A stretch of DNA of 64,000 nt from Streptomyces sp. NK08204 (lineage in GTDB: Bacteria > Actinomycetota > Actinomycetes > Streptomycetales > Streptomycetaceae): positions 62,001-126,000 of the forward strand of contig NZ_JAINVF010000013.1 of assembly GCF_020400585.1 (NCBI RefSeq), written 5' to 3'. Of this stretch, positions 8,852 to 16,855 are shown piece by piece. A program made the translations under genes and the position numbers. The notes beneath the pieces were generated by a model. It was not told the DNA's origin. It made no database searches and saw only the letters and a list, made by a program, of their open reading frames with translations. Numbering within the stretch: position 1 is the stretch's first letter; each line of letters starts with the position of its first letter.

Positions 8852-9406
8852 ATGCGGAACCGCGGCCGGTGCCGGCTCGTCCTCCCCTGCGTGATCAGTG
8901 AACGCGTGACCGGCGCCCTGGTGATCCGCACCGCCCTGCCGGTCGAAGCCGAGGCCATCGCCGATCTGCACGTCCGGGCCCGCTCGACGTACTACCCGGA
9001 CGGCCTCCCCCCGTCCGAGGTGGACTGGTGCCAGGCCTGGCGAGGCTCCATCGAGCGCCCCGACGCCCACGTCCTGTGCGCCGTCCAGGACGGCCGGATC
9101 GTGGGCATCGCGTCCTTCCGTACCCCGGACGGCGCACCCGCGGACAAGGTCAAGCTCTTCCAGTTCCACGTCGACCCCGGCCACTGGCGCGCCGGCATCG
9201 GGACGGCGCTGCACGCGGCCTGCGTGGAGCAGTGGCGGGCCGACGGCAGGCGGACGGCCGTACTCGAGGTGCACACGGACAACCGGCGCGCCCAGGCCTT
9301 CTACGCCCGCCAGGGCTGGCTCCCCGACCCGGAGAGCCCGCCCGCCGAGGATGCCCACCACCTGTACCTGCACTTTCGCGTGACCCCCGGGAATGAACGC
9401 AGCTGA
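8852..9406 (+). CDS. GNAT-family N-acetyltransferase
   Basis: Up to 184 residues. The acetyl-CoA-binding motif is visible as VDPGHWRAGIGTALHAACVE (pattern R-x-G-x-G/T), followed by the EVHTDNRRAQAFYARQGWLP block typical of motif B in GNAT acetyltransferases. The acceptor is unknown. The family homology begins at VIRTALPVEAEAIADLH, so GTG at 8906 is a credible alternative start; neither start has a good ribosome site. Downstream, the dithiol oxidoreductase begins about 66 nt after the stop. Confidence 0.75.
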   Translation: MRNRGRCRLVLPCVISERVTGALVIRTALPVEAEAIADLHVRARSTYYPDGLPPSEVDWCQAWRGSIERPDAHVLCAVQDGRIVGIASFRTPDGAPADKVKLFQFHVDPGHWRAGIGTALHAACVEQWRADGRRTAVLEVHTDNRRAQAFYARQGWLPDPESPPAEDAHHLYLHFRVTPGNERS

Positions 9407-9472
9407 TTGAACGTTCACGTACCGGCCCGGGGAGAGCCTCCGCGCCCGTACGACCTGGAGAGAGCCGAAGAC

Positions 9473-10189
9473 ATGCGCGTCGAGATCTGGAGCGACATCG
9501 CCTGCCCCTGGTGCTACGTGGGCAAGGCCCGCTTCGAGAAGGCGCTGGCTGCCTTCCCGCACCGCGACGAGGTCGAGGTGGTGCACCGCTCCTTCGAGCT
9601 GGACCCGGGCCGCGCCAAGGGCGACGTCCAGCCGGTGATCACCATGCTCACCCGCAAGTACGGGATGAGCGAGGCGCAGGCCCGGGCGGGCGAGGACAAC
9701 CTGGGCGCCCAGGCCGCCGCCGAGGGCCTGGACTACCGCACCCGGGGCCGCGACCACGGCAACACCTTCGACATGCACCGCCTGCTGCACTTCGCGAAGG
9801 AGCACGGCAGGCAGGACGAGCTGATCCAGATCCTGTACCGGGCCAACTTCGCCGAGGAGCGCTCCGTATTCACCGAGGGCGACGAGCGCCTGGTGGAGCT
9901 GGCCGTCGAGGCCGGCCTGGACGCCGAGGCCGCCCGCACGGTGCTCGCCGACCCGGCCGCCTACGCCGGCGAGGTCCGCGCCGACGAACGCGAGGCCGCC
10001 GAGCTCGGCGCCACCGGCGTGCCCTTCTTCGTCCTCGACCGCACGTACGGCGTCTCCGGCGCCCAGCCCGCCGAGGTCTTCACCCGGGCGCTGACCCAGG
10101 CGTGGGGCGAGCGCTCCCCGCTGAAGCTGGTCGACCCGGGCGACGCGGAGGCCTGCGGCCCGGACGGGTGCGCCGTTCCTCAGAGCTGA
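9473..10189 (+). CDS. FrnE/DsbA-family dithiol-disulfide oxidoreductase
   Basis: 238 residues of thioredoxin fold with the redox motif CPWC at residues 11-14 (IWSDIACPWCYVGK) and the cis-Pro region ATGVPFFVLDRTYGVSGAQP near residue 180. The long helical insert and lack of a signal peptide place it in the cytoplasmic FrnE/2-hydroxychromene-2-carboxylate isomerase-like DsbA subgroup; actinobacterial FrnE proteins act as thiol oxidoreductases in stress. The ATG at 9473 with GAGAGA upstream is chosen, since homology begins there. A C-terminal CGPDGCAVP pair of cysteines could be redox active or bind metal. Confidence 0.85.
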   Translation: MRVEIWSDIACPWCYVGKARFEKALAAFPHRDEVEVVHRSFELDPGRAKGDVQPVITMLTRKYGMSEAQARAGEDNLGAQAAAEGLDYRTRGRDHGNTFDMHRLLHFAKEHGRQDELIQILYRANFAEERSVFTEGDERLVELAVEAGLDAEAARTVLADPAAYAGEVRADEREAAELGATGVPFFVLDRTYGVSGAQPAEVFTRALTQAWGERSPLKLVDPGDAEACGPDGCAVPQS

Positions 10190-10303
10190 GCGTCAAGGGC
10201 CTCGAAGAATCCGCAGCTCGGCGTGGATCTATAAGCAGTGCTTAGCGAAACCCCGTAAAAATTCCCGATGGACTACGACTTCATGGGGCCGCACAGTGGA
10301 CCC

Positions 10304-11365
10304 ATGGAGACCACGGAGACGTTCGCGGGCCTCGTCCGCGCCGAGTTCACCCCGAAGACCACCTACCTCAACACCGCGAGCAACGGCCTGCTGCCGGCCC
10401 GTACCGTCGCGGCCCTGCACGAGGCGGCACTGCTGCGGGCCCACGGCCGGCCGCTGGCCCCGCTGTACGAGGACGTGGAGGCCTGCCGGGCCGCGTACGC
10501 CCGGCTCGCCGGCGTCCCCGCCACCCGGGTCGCGGCGGGCGCCTCGGTCGCCGCGCACACCGGCGTGATCGCCGCCTCGCTGCCCGCCGGCGCCGAAGTC
10601 CTCACCGTCGAGGACGACTTCACCTCCGTGCTGAACCCCTTCCACGTCCGCGGCGACCTCAACGTCCGCACGGTGCCGCTGGAGCGGGTCGCCGAGTCCG
10701 TGCGCCCCGGCACCGCGCTGGTCGCCCTCAGCGCCGCCCAGTCGGCCGACGGGCGGATCGCCGACCTGGCCGCCGTACGAGAGGCCGCCCGCGAGCACGG
10801 CGCCCGTACCTACGTCGACTTCTCCCAGAGCGCGGGCTGGCTGCCGATGGACGCGGCCGCCTACGACTTCACCGCCACCGTCTCCTTCAAGTTCCTGGTC
10901 GGCCCGCACGGCGCGGCCTTCCTCACGGTCCCTGATGACTTCGGCGGGCTCACCCCCGTGCTCTCGGGCTGGGTCGCGGGCGAGGTGCCGTGGGCCAGCT
11001 GCTACGGCCCGGTCGCCGAACTCGCCCGTTCCGCCCGGCGGTTCGACATCACCCACGCCCTGTTCACCTACGCCGGGCTGCGCCGCTCCCTCGAACTGAT
11101 CGAGGAGATCGGGGTGCCCGTCCTTCACGAGCACGCCGCCGGCCTCGCCGACCGGTTCCGCGCCGGCCTTGCGGGCCTCGGCCACGAACCGGTGCCCGCC
11201 CCCGGCTCGGCCGTCGTCTCGGTGCCCGGACTGGGCGGTCGCCAACCGGAGTTGAGCCGTGCCGGCATCGAGGTCTCCGACCGCGCGGGCAATCTGCGCG
11301 CGGCCTTCCACCTCTACAACACGTCCGCGGACGTGGACCGCCTGCTCGACGCGCTGTCCGGCTGA
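10304..11365 (+). CDS. Class-V PLP aminotransferase / cysteine desulfurase-like
   Basis: 353 residues. The fold-type I PLP enzyme signature is clear: YLNTASNGLLPARTVAAL at the N-terminus, the aspartate region VDFSQSAGWLPMD, and Schiff-base Lys196 in VSFKFLVGPHGAAF. The SFK arrangement and length resemble the class-V aminotransferase family. There are no iron-sulfur partner genes nearby, so a small-molecule role is more likely than Fe-S assembly. An upstream ATG at 10268 is in frame but has no better ribosome site. From memory, this gene directly neighbours ectD in S. coelicolor; here about 26 kb separates them. Confidence 0.8.
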   Translation: METTETFAGLVRAEFTPKTTYLNTASNGLLPARTVAALHEAALLRAHGRPLAPLYEDVEACRAAYARLAGVPATRVAAGASVAAHTGVIAASLPAGAEVLTVEDDFTSVLNPFHVRGDLNVRTVPLERVAESVRPGTALVALSAAQSADGRIADLAAVREAAREHGARTYVDFSQSAGWLPMDAAAYDFTATVSFKFLVGPHGAAFLTVPDDFGGLTPVLSGWVAGEVPWASCYGPVAELARSARRFDITHALFTYAGLRRSLELIEEIGVPVLHEHAAGLADRFRAGLAGLGHEPVPAPGSAVVSVPGLGGRQPELSRAGIEVSDRAGNLRAAFHLYNTSADVDRLLDALSG

Positions 11366-11440
11366 CGACACCCGGGCCGGAGCCTCCCGTCCCCCACGAG
11401 GAGGACCCGGGCCGGGATCAGCGGGAGCCCGGCCCCCGGC

Positions 11441-11500
11441 GCGCTGTTGAACACGATGACGACGTTGCTGCGCGGGAACGGTGTGATGCCGGCGCCGGAC
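11441..11500 (-). pseudogene. ectD 3'-terminal fragment (ectoine hydroxylase remnant)
   Basis: By hand alignment, 51 of 59 bases match the intact ectD at 37629-37687, after which a 1-nt deletion breaks the frame. The minus strand encodes ITPFPRSNVVIVFNS, against ITPFPRSNVFIVYNS in EctD. No catalytic residues or N-terminal part are present, and flanking sequence does not match ectD. It sits in the same orientation as ectD but on the opposite side of the polyketide cluster. It could be left from an island insertion at the ectD 3' end, or be the end of a lost second copy. Confidence 0.65.
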
Positions 11501-11846
11501 CGTGCCGGGTAAAGCCCATGCCGGTGCGGCGGAACCCCGCGGTCCGTCCGGTCCCGGTCCAGGCCCGGCCTCGGTGTTGAGAACTTCCCAGGGACGGCCG
11601 ACCCGCCACCCGGCGCCTCAAGCGATTCATTCACCGGGCGGTCCGACTTCGCGGCCTTGCCGGTAGAAGGGGTGATCTTGCCGATTCGCCTGAAAGACAA
11701 CGCATGATCAGTAACGATGATAAAGCACCGGCGATCCGTCGGACGGGGCCGGTGAAATCCTCCCCCCGGGTGAATCGATCATCGGATTGCAAAGTGGTGC
11801 ATTTCCGATTGTCGGTGAGGGGCGGGTTGCGGCGAGCGTGGGCCAA

Positions 11847-11875
11847 TTGACTTGACACCTTGAGTACGCTATGGC
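11847..11875 (+). promoter_or_regulatory. Putative promoter of the LuxR-type regulator
   Basis: TTGACT (11847-11852) and TATGGC (11870-11875) are separated by 17 bp and end 60 nt upstream of the GTG start at 11936. They lie in a relatively AT-rich interval. The -10 element is imperfect, so this is a candidate only. Confidence 0.4.
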
Positions 11876-11935
11876 CTGATGGCGCGTCGGCGGAAGGCCG
11901 GTCAGGGCAGCCTGGACGATAACGGGGGCTTGTAA

Positions 11936-12997
11936 GTGAACGACTCGGACAAAGGGTGGTACTCGGTACTTTCGCCAGTGGCGGTGAAGCTTTACGAATG
12001 GTCTTTGAGGCGCGGTGGCATATCCCGCGCGGAGGCGCTCGAGGCAGCGCCCGGGATCGGGGGATCGGTTGCGGATGTCAGCGATGCACTGCGGACTCTG
12101 ATCGAGCTGAGCCTGCTGCGAAGCTCGCTGTCCGAGCCCGATGTTCTTCTTCCTGTCAGCCCCGAGTCGGCGATCGCGGAAGTCGTCAATCCGATCGAGG
12201 TGGACATCAAGGAACGTGAGCAGCAGGTCGGGGGCCTGAAGTCTCAGTTACTGTCCTTAAATTCACTCTATTTCCAAAGTCGACAGGCGAGGAATCGGCG
12301 GGAGGCCATTGATGTCATCAGTGATGCCGAAAGCGTTCGGTCGGTTCTGGCGAAGGAAGCACGAGCGTGTTCCGTTGAAGTCTTCAGCGCGCATCCCGGC
12401 ATTTTCTCCGAGCGTGCGATAGAGCGGTCGCTCCCGCAGGGCCTCGAACTGCTCCGCCGCGGCGTGCGGATGCGTACGCTCTACCAGCATCCCGTTCGGG
12501 TCAGCTCGATGATGCGTCACCGGCTGACACAACTCGCGGCGGAGGGCTGCGAGATCCGCACCTGCGAGGAGATTCCGGACCGGATCGTCATCTTCGACCG
12601 CGAGGTCGCGTTCATCCCGGACCGCATGGGGTCCGACGGTGCCGTCGCCGTCCGGGAGCCCTCGACGGTCGATTTCCTGTACCGGGGTCTGGAGCAGGCA
12701 TGGTCCACCGCTGTCCCCTTCGAGGACCGTTCGCCGTCGGGGATCGGTTACGGCGCGGCCCGGAGCGAGATGAAGCGGGCCATCGTCAGGTACCTCGCGG
12801 AAGGTGCGAAGGACGAACTGATAGCGCACCGTTTGAGCATCTCGGTACGGACCTGCCGGCGGCACATCGCTGAAGTCATGGAGGAACTGGAAGCGTCCAG
12901 TCGGTTCCAGGCCGGGGTGCTCGCGATGCGGGCGGGACTGCTCGACGACGAGGCGGTCAGCGTTTCGGAGACGTCACTGAGGCTCTCTCGGCGGTGA
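11936..12997 (+). CDS. LuxR-type HTH regulator with TrmB-like N-terminus, two TTA codons
   Basis: 353 residues, GTG start. Residues about 20-65 look like a winged helix (AVKLYEWSLRRGGISRAEAL), followed by a coiled-coil-like stretch near 85-115 and a PLD/TrmB-like sensor region. A C-terminal LuxR-type helix-turn-helix follows (about 285-335: AKDELIAHRLSISVRTCRRH). Two leucines, residues 105 and 108, are encoded by TTA (12248-12250 and 12257-12259). TTA is the rare codon read by the bldA tRNA in Streptomyces, so translation is probably tied to development. Codon use is less GC-biased than in neighbours. It is the only regulator in the island and the natural candidate to control the polyketide cluster. 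Confidence 0.85.
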   Translation: MNDSDKGWYSVLSPVAVKLYEWSLRRGGISRAEALEAAPGIGGSVADVSDALRTLIELSLLRSSLSEPDVLLPVSPESAIAEVVNPIEVDIKEREQQVGGLKSQLLSLNSLYFQSRQARNRREAIDVISDAESVRSVLAKEARACSVEVFSAHPGIFSERAIERSLPQGLELLRRGVRMRTLYQHPVRVSSMMRHRLTQLAAEGCEIRTCEEIPDRIVIFDREVAFIPDRMGSDGAVAVREPSTVDFLYRGLEQAWSTAVPFEDRSPSGIGYGAARSEMKRAIVRYLAEGAKDELIAHRLSISVRTCRRHIAEVMEELEASSRFQAGVLAMRAGLLDDEAVSVSETSLRLSRR

Positions 12998-13007
12998 TGC
13001 CGTGCGC

Positions 13008-13044
13008 GGACCGGTGTGATTCGTCAGCCGAACCACACCGGTCC
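13008..13044. terminator. 16-bp hairpin between convergent genes
   Basis: Left arm ggaccggtgtgattcg (13008-13023), 5-nt loop, right arm cgaaccacaccggtcc (13029-13044). The 16-bp stem has a single mismatch. It lies 10 nt after the regulator stop and overlaps the last codons of the minus-strand 378-aa frame. A bidirectional terminator shared by the convergent genes is the simplest reading. Confidence 0.75.
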
Positions 13045-14160
13045 CCACGCGATCTGCGGGCGGCCCAGCAGAGCATCGGCCAGGACTCGGACGCCCAGGA
13101 CCCTGAGCCTGGCTGGACGGAGGCATTGAAGGATGCCGGAAGCCAGTTGCATCAGCGAGGCCGGGTCGAGCTCGGTCAGCAGGCAGCTCGCCGACGGCAC
13201 GCACTGTTCTGGGGGCCCTTCAGGCGCGCCTTCAGACGGCGACCCTTCAGACGGCGAGCCGACCCCGGTTGTCCGAGCGGCGGCCACAGCGCGCCGAGCA
13301 GCGTCTTCGACGCAGCATCCCCACTCCGCGGGCGCCTGGACGCCCGATTTCCGGTCAACCAGCTGTGCTGTGCACCAACTGCCGGGGAGCTGCGTGACGC
13401 AGCGGACCACCAGATGCCAATCGCGGGCCGGCGAGGCGAACCCACGAGTGGCGTTCGGCCAGGCAACAGGCGGTGGGAGCTGCTGTCTCTGCGTCACCGT
13501 CGAGACTCTGGCCAGAAGGCTCAGGGCGCCGTCCAGCAGCCAGTGGAGCTCGGACGGCCCCGCGGCGCCAACCGAGTTCGCGCGCAGCAGTCCATCGGAC
13601 GGACAGGACTCGGCAGCCAGCATCCTCAGTCCGCCGAGAACGGCCGAGAGAGCTGAGCCGGCTTCGCTCTGTCCCCAGCCGCGGCTCTCGCGCTCCCCGG
13701 ACAAGGGGCAAACGACAAGCCTGGTTTCGTAGGGGCCGGTGGGTGAGAGGCGAGATGAGCTGCCGGGCGCCAGCAGGCCGCACCACGGCCGCAGGAGCCC
13801 CGACACATCCACGGGCCCGTCAGGTGCTGCCGCTGTCGGGCCGATGCATGCGAGATCAGCCAGGGACCTGATGCCGGTCCACTGTGAACGGCCTGATCCC
13901 GTCACCCTCAGGTAGGTGGTCCGACCGCTCGCCCGCTGCACGATCGCCGCGACTCCGGGCCGACCGCCGAGGCCGGACTCGAGGGCCCTGCGGACCGAGA
14001 CCGCGGGCGCTGGTTCGCGCCGGCCCTTCCGCTCCCGCAGGACCCGCTGCCACATGCGAGAGCGGCGCACGAGTTCTTGGTGGCCGGTCCGGGTTCCAGC
14101 AGCGGGACCCAGAACGATGGCGCTGTCCAACACGGTGACCGGAACTGACTGCTGGGCCAA
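13024..14160 (-). CDS. Hypothetical protein, possibly YcaO/cyclodehydratase-related
   Basis: A 378-codon frame without a recognised family. It runs into the strong hairpin next to the regulator. The only long start is TTG at 14160, or GTG at 14133. Middle and C-terminal segments look like real protein (SALSAVLGGLRMLAAE, DWHLVVRCVTQLPGSW, CCVEDAARRAVAAARTTG). They faintly recall the GKG-poor C-terminal half of YcaO/TOMM cyclodehydratase-type proteins, but no ATP-binding or zinc motif is visible. The stretch SPSEGSPSEGAPEG is a short low-complexity repeat. Third-position GC is not clearly better than in alternative frames, so it may be a decaying or foreign gene. Function unknown. Confidence 0.45.
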   Translation of the reverse strand: MAQQSVPVTVLDSAIVLGPAAGTRTGHQELVRRSRMWQRVLRERKGRREPAPAVSVRRALESGLGGRPGVAAIVQRASGRTTYLRVTGSGRSQWTGIRSLADLACIGPTAAAPDGPVDVSGLLRPWCGLLAPGSSSRLSPTGPYETRLVVCPLSGERESRGWGQSEAGSALSAVLGGLRMLAAESCPSDGLLRANSVGAAGPSELHWLLDGALSLLARVSTVTQRQQLPPPVAWPNATRGFASPARDWHLVVRCVTQLPGSWCTAQLVDRKSGVQAPAEWGCCVEDAARRAVAAARTTGVGSPSEGSPSEGAPEGPPEQCVPSASCLLTELDPASLMQLASGILQCLRPARLRVLGVRVLADALLGRPQIAWGPVWFG

Positions 14161-15063
14161 TGCTCTCTGTTCCCGTCATTGCTCGTGGCAGGTGATCTAC
14201 CGCTCGGCAGCGTTGGTCATTCCCCTCCGGTCGAGGCGGGGGAGGTGGCGTCCCGTCCGGCCGAGCTCGTGATCACCGCTCCCGCCGGTGCCGTGGAGCT
14301 CAGCACCGTGGCGCGCACCGTGGCGCCCCCCAAGCGCGTGAAGAGATCCAAGCAGGAGCGCGATCACGCGCGTCATGGAGTCTGCCGATCGTGAACGACG
14401 ACTGTGTCTCAGGGCTCTGTGCGCATCCAGCCTGGCGCAGCCGGCCACTGGGAGAACAGGGCCCGAGGAACGTCATGAACCTGCACGGCACTTTGTCCCC
14501 CGTGGTCCTCGCGTGTGTGCCGGGAGCGTCGGCGGCATGCAGCCTTCCGGCGGTCCGGAACACGGCACGGCGTACCGGAGTGTTCGCGAGGGTTGAGCCG
14601 GTTGCCGGTTTCGCGATCACGGGCGGCTTGGCGATCAGGTGCGGCCGAGGAGAACCGGCGGGAGTCCTGGGACCTGCGCGCCGGGGCGGAAGGCGGCGGC
14701 GACGCGGGGGCGCCGTCCGGCCTTCGGGGCGCCGGTGACCGGGTTGCGCAGGCGGCCGTCGCGTGCGCGCTGCAGCCCCGCGGCCGGACCAAGGCCTGCG
14801 CGAACGTGCCGTCCCGGACGTGCTCCTGGAAGCCCGTGCTTGTCCCACCGACCGGGTCGGCACGGGCCCGGGGGGACTTCGTGCCATGCAGCTTCCTGGC
14901 GGTCCGTCAATAGCCCGACGGGCTAAGAGAAATGCGATGGTGGGGCCAATAGTGTGGGCGTGCCGAGCGCCGAGTACTGCGCAGCCGAACGGCCTCCTGT
15001 GGCCTCGCCGTGGTACGCCCAGCAGCCCGTCCCCAAAATCGCCAGACTAGGTGGGTCTTGCAG
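14161..15063. other. About 0.9 kb with no convincing gene upstream of the FAAL gene
   Basis: Several open frames of 60-195 codons exist on both strands, but they are Arg/Pro/Gly-rich, lack ribosome sites and show no family resemblance. The region must contain the promoter of the FAAL-PKS operon. No clear -35/-10 pair or long inverted repeat was found by eye. It could hold decayed sequence or binding sites for the LuxR-type regulator. Confidence 0.5.
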
Positions 15064-16767
15064 ATGGTTCGGTCATTGGTGGAAGTGCTGACCTCTCGCG
15101 CATCGGACGAGCCCGACCGGATCGCCTACCGGTACTTGACCACCGGTGAATGTGACGGTTCCGTGGACACGCTGACGTACGGTCAGCTCGACGGGCGTGC
15201 CAAGGCCATCGCCTCATGGCTTCAGCGGCGCGGACTGGCCGGCTCCCGGGCACTGCTCCTGTATCCGCCGGGCCTGGACTTCATATGCGGCTACATGGGT
15301 TGCCTGGCGGCGGGCGTCATAGCCGTTCCGGGCGTGCCGCCGCAAGGGCGCTCGCAGAACCACCGCGCCCTGAACCGTATGCAGCGGTTGATCGCCGACG
15401 CGAACGTCGAGGTGATTCTCGGCACCCGCCAGATCCTCGACGCCCTGCGCCCGGCCCTGGACGCCCTCACCGGACTCGCCGACATCACCTGCGTGGCTAC
15501 CGAGGAATTCCATGACGAGGCCGCGGGGGACTGGCGCGAACCCGACATCACCTCGGATTCGGTCGCCTTCCTCCAGTACACCTCGGGTTCGACCTCGGCG
15601 CCGCGCGGCGTGGTGGTGACCCACGGGAACCTGCTCGACAACCAACGGGTCATGACGGAACGCATGGGGCACACGCCGGACGCGATCGCGGCGCACGGTG
15701 GAGAGCTCTATGTCAGCTGGCTCCCCGTCTACCACGACATGGGGCTGATCGCCCCGGTGCTCAACACGATCCATCTCGGCGCCACCTCCACGCTGTTCTC
15801 ACCGCTGCACTTCCTGCAGCGGCCCGAGCGCTGGCTGGATGCCATCTCCCGGTACCGGCCGCACACCAGCGGCGGGCCCAATTTCGCCTATGAGCTGTGT
15901 CTTCGGGACGCCACCCCTGAGCTCCTCGACCGCCTCGACCTGAGCACCTGGCGCGTGGCATTCAACGGTGCCGAACCGGTCCGCGCCGCGACGCTGCGGC
16001 GGTTCTCCGACACGTTCGCGCGTGCCGGGTTCCGGCATGAGGCCTTCTACCCGTGCTACGGGCTTGCCGAGGCGACGCTCATGGTGAGCGGGGGTTCCGT
16101 GGACGAGGCGCCGACGGTGTCGGGCAGGCCCGGAGACGCTGCCGAGGTGGTCAGCTGCGGCCGCCCGGGCATGCCGGTGGTGATCGCCGATCCCGACCGG
16201 CAGGAGGAGTGTCCCGAGGGCCAGGGCGGGGAGATCTGGGTCTCCGGCGCGAGTGTCGCGCGCGGCTACTGGCGCAACACGCTGAAGACCCGCGAGGTCT
16301 TCCAGGCATCGCTGCGCGACGGCAGGAGCGGCTTCCTGCGGACCGGCGACCTGGGATTCATGAGGGACGGCGAGTTGTTCGTCACCGGCCGTGTGAAAGA
16401 CCTGCTGGTGATCGACGGACGCAACCACTACCCCCAGGACCTGGAGCTGACCGCGGAGATGTCTCACCCGGCCGTGCGTCCGGGCTGCACCGCCGCCTTC
16501 TCGGTCGAGGACGGCTCGCTGGGCGAACGACCCGTCATCGTCGCGGAAGCGTCGCCGGATGCCATGCCCGAGATCGGCGAGATCTCGGCGGTCATCCGCA
16601 GCACCATCAGCGAGACCCACGACCTGTCGTTGCGGGACGTGGTGTTGATCAAGCCCGGATCCATCCCCAAGACGTCCAGTGGGAAGATCCAGCGCCAGGC
16701 CTCCCGGGCTGCCTACCTCGAGGGAACGCTCGCCGTACTCGAGCCGGCGGGCCGCCCCGCCGAGTAG
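15064..16767 (+). CDS. Fatty-acyl-AMP ligase (FAAL)
   Basis: 567 residues. The ATP/AMP-binding motif YTSGSTSAPRGVVVTHGN begins at residue 172, and the acyl-adenylate core continues with YPCYGLAEATLMVSGG and LRTGDLGFMRDGELFVTGR. The block DLLVIDGRNHYPQDLE and the SSGKIQRQ C-terminus are typical of FAALs, which make acyl-adenylates and pass them to an acyl carrier protein rather than to CoA. ATG at 15064 follows AGGTGGG. The gene lies 88 nt upstream of the PKS, whose first domain is a free-standing N-terminal ACP, the expected acceptor. The fatty acid chain length cannot be read from sequence by eye. Confidence 0.92.
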   Translation: MVRSLVEVLTSRASDEPDRIAYRYLTTGECDGSVDTLTYGQLDGRAKAIASWLQRRGLAGSRALLLYPPGLDFICGYMGCLAAGVIAVPGVPPQGRSQNHRALNRMQRLIADANVEVILGTRQILDALRPALDALTGLADITCVATEEFHDEAAGDWREPDITSDSVAFLQYTSGSTSAPRGVVVTHGNLLDNQRVMTERMGHTPDAIAAHGGELYVSWLPVYHDMGLIAPVLNTIHLGATSTLFSPLHFLQRPERWLDAISRYRPHTSGGPNFAYELCLRDATPELLDRLDLSTWRVAFNGAEPVRAATLRRFSDTFARAGFRHEAFYPCYGLAEATLMVSGGSVDEAPTVSGRPGDAAEVVSCGRPGMPVVIADPDRQEECPEGQGGEIWVSGASVARGYWRNTLKTREVFQASLRDGRSGFLRTGDLGFMRDGELFVTGRVKDLLVIDGRNHYPQDLELTAEMSHPAVRPGCTAAFSVEDGSLGERPVIVAEASPDAMPEIGEISAVIRSTISETHDLSLRDVVLIKPGSIPKTSSGKIQRQASRAAYLEGTLAVLEPAGRPAE

Positions 16768-16855
16768 CCACTGACCCGCCGACTGTCCAGGTCGATCGCC
16801 GCACGACGGATCGCGCCGCAGACCCCTGAACGAGCCCGCGAGAACGGTTGCCATC

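Larger units (their letters stand above)
11366..11935. other. Intergenic boundary region of the accessory island
   Basis: 570 bases without an intact gene. It contains an ectD 3'-end fragment near 11441-11500 and the promoter of the LuxR-type regulator (both listed separately). From about 11690 base composition drops visibly in GC compared with the flanks, a change that continues into the regulator gene and fits acquired DNA. Confidence 0.6.

Noticed and set aside
14179..14910. Several 60-195-codon frames on both strands before the FAAL gene
   Set aside because: No ribosome sites, no family resemblance, and strongly biased Arg/Pro/Gly composition; overlapping frames are equally open on both strands.
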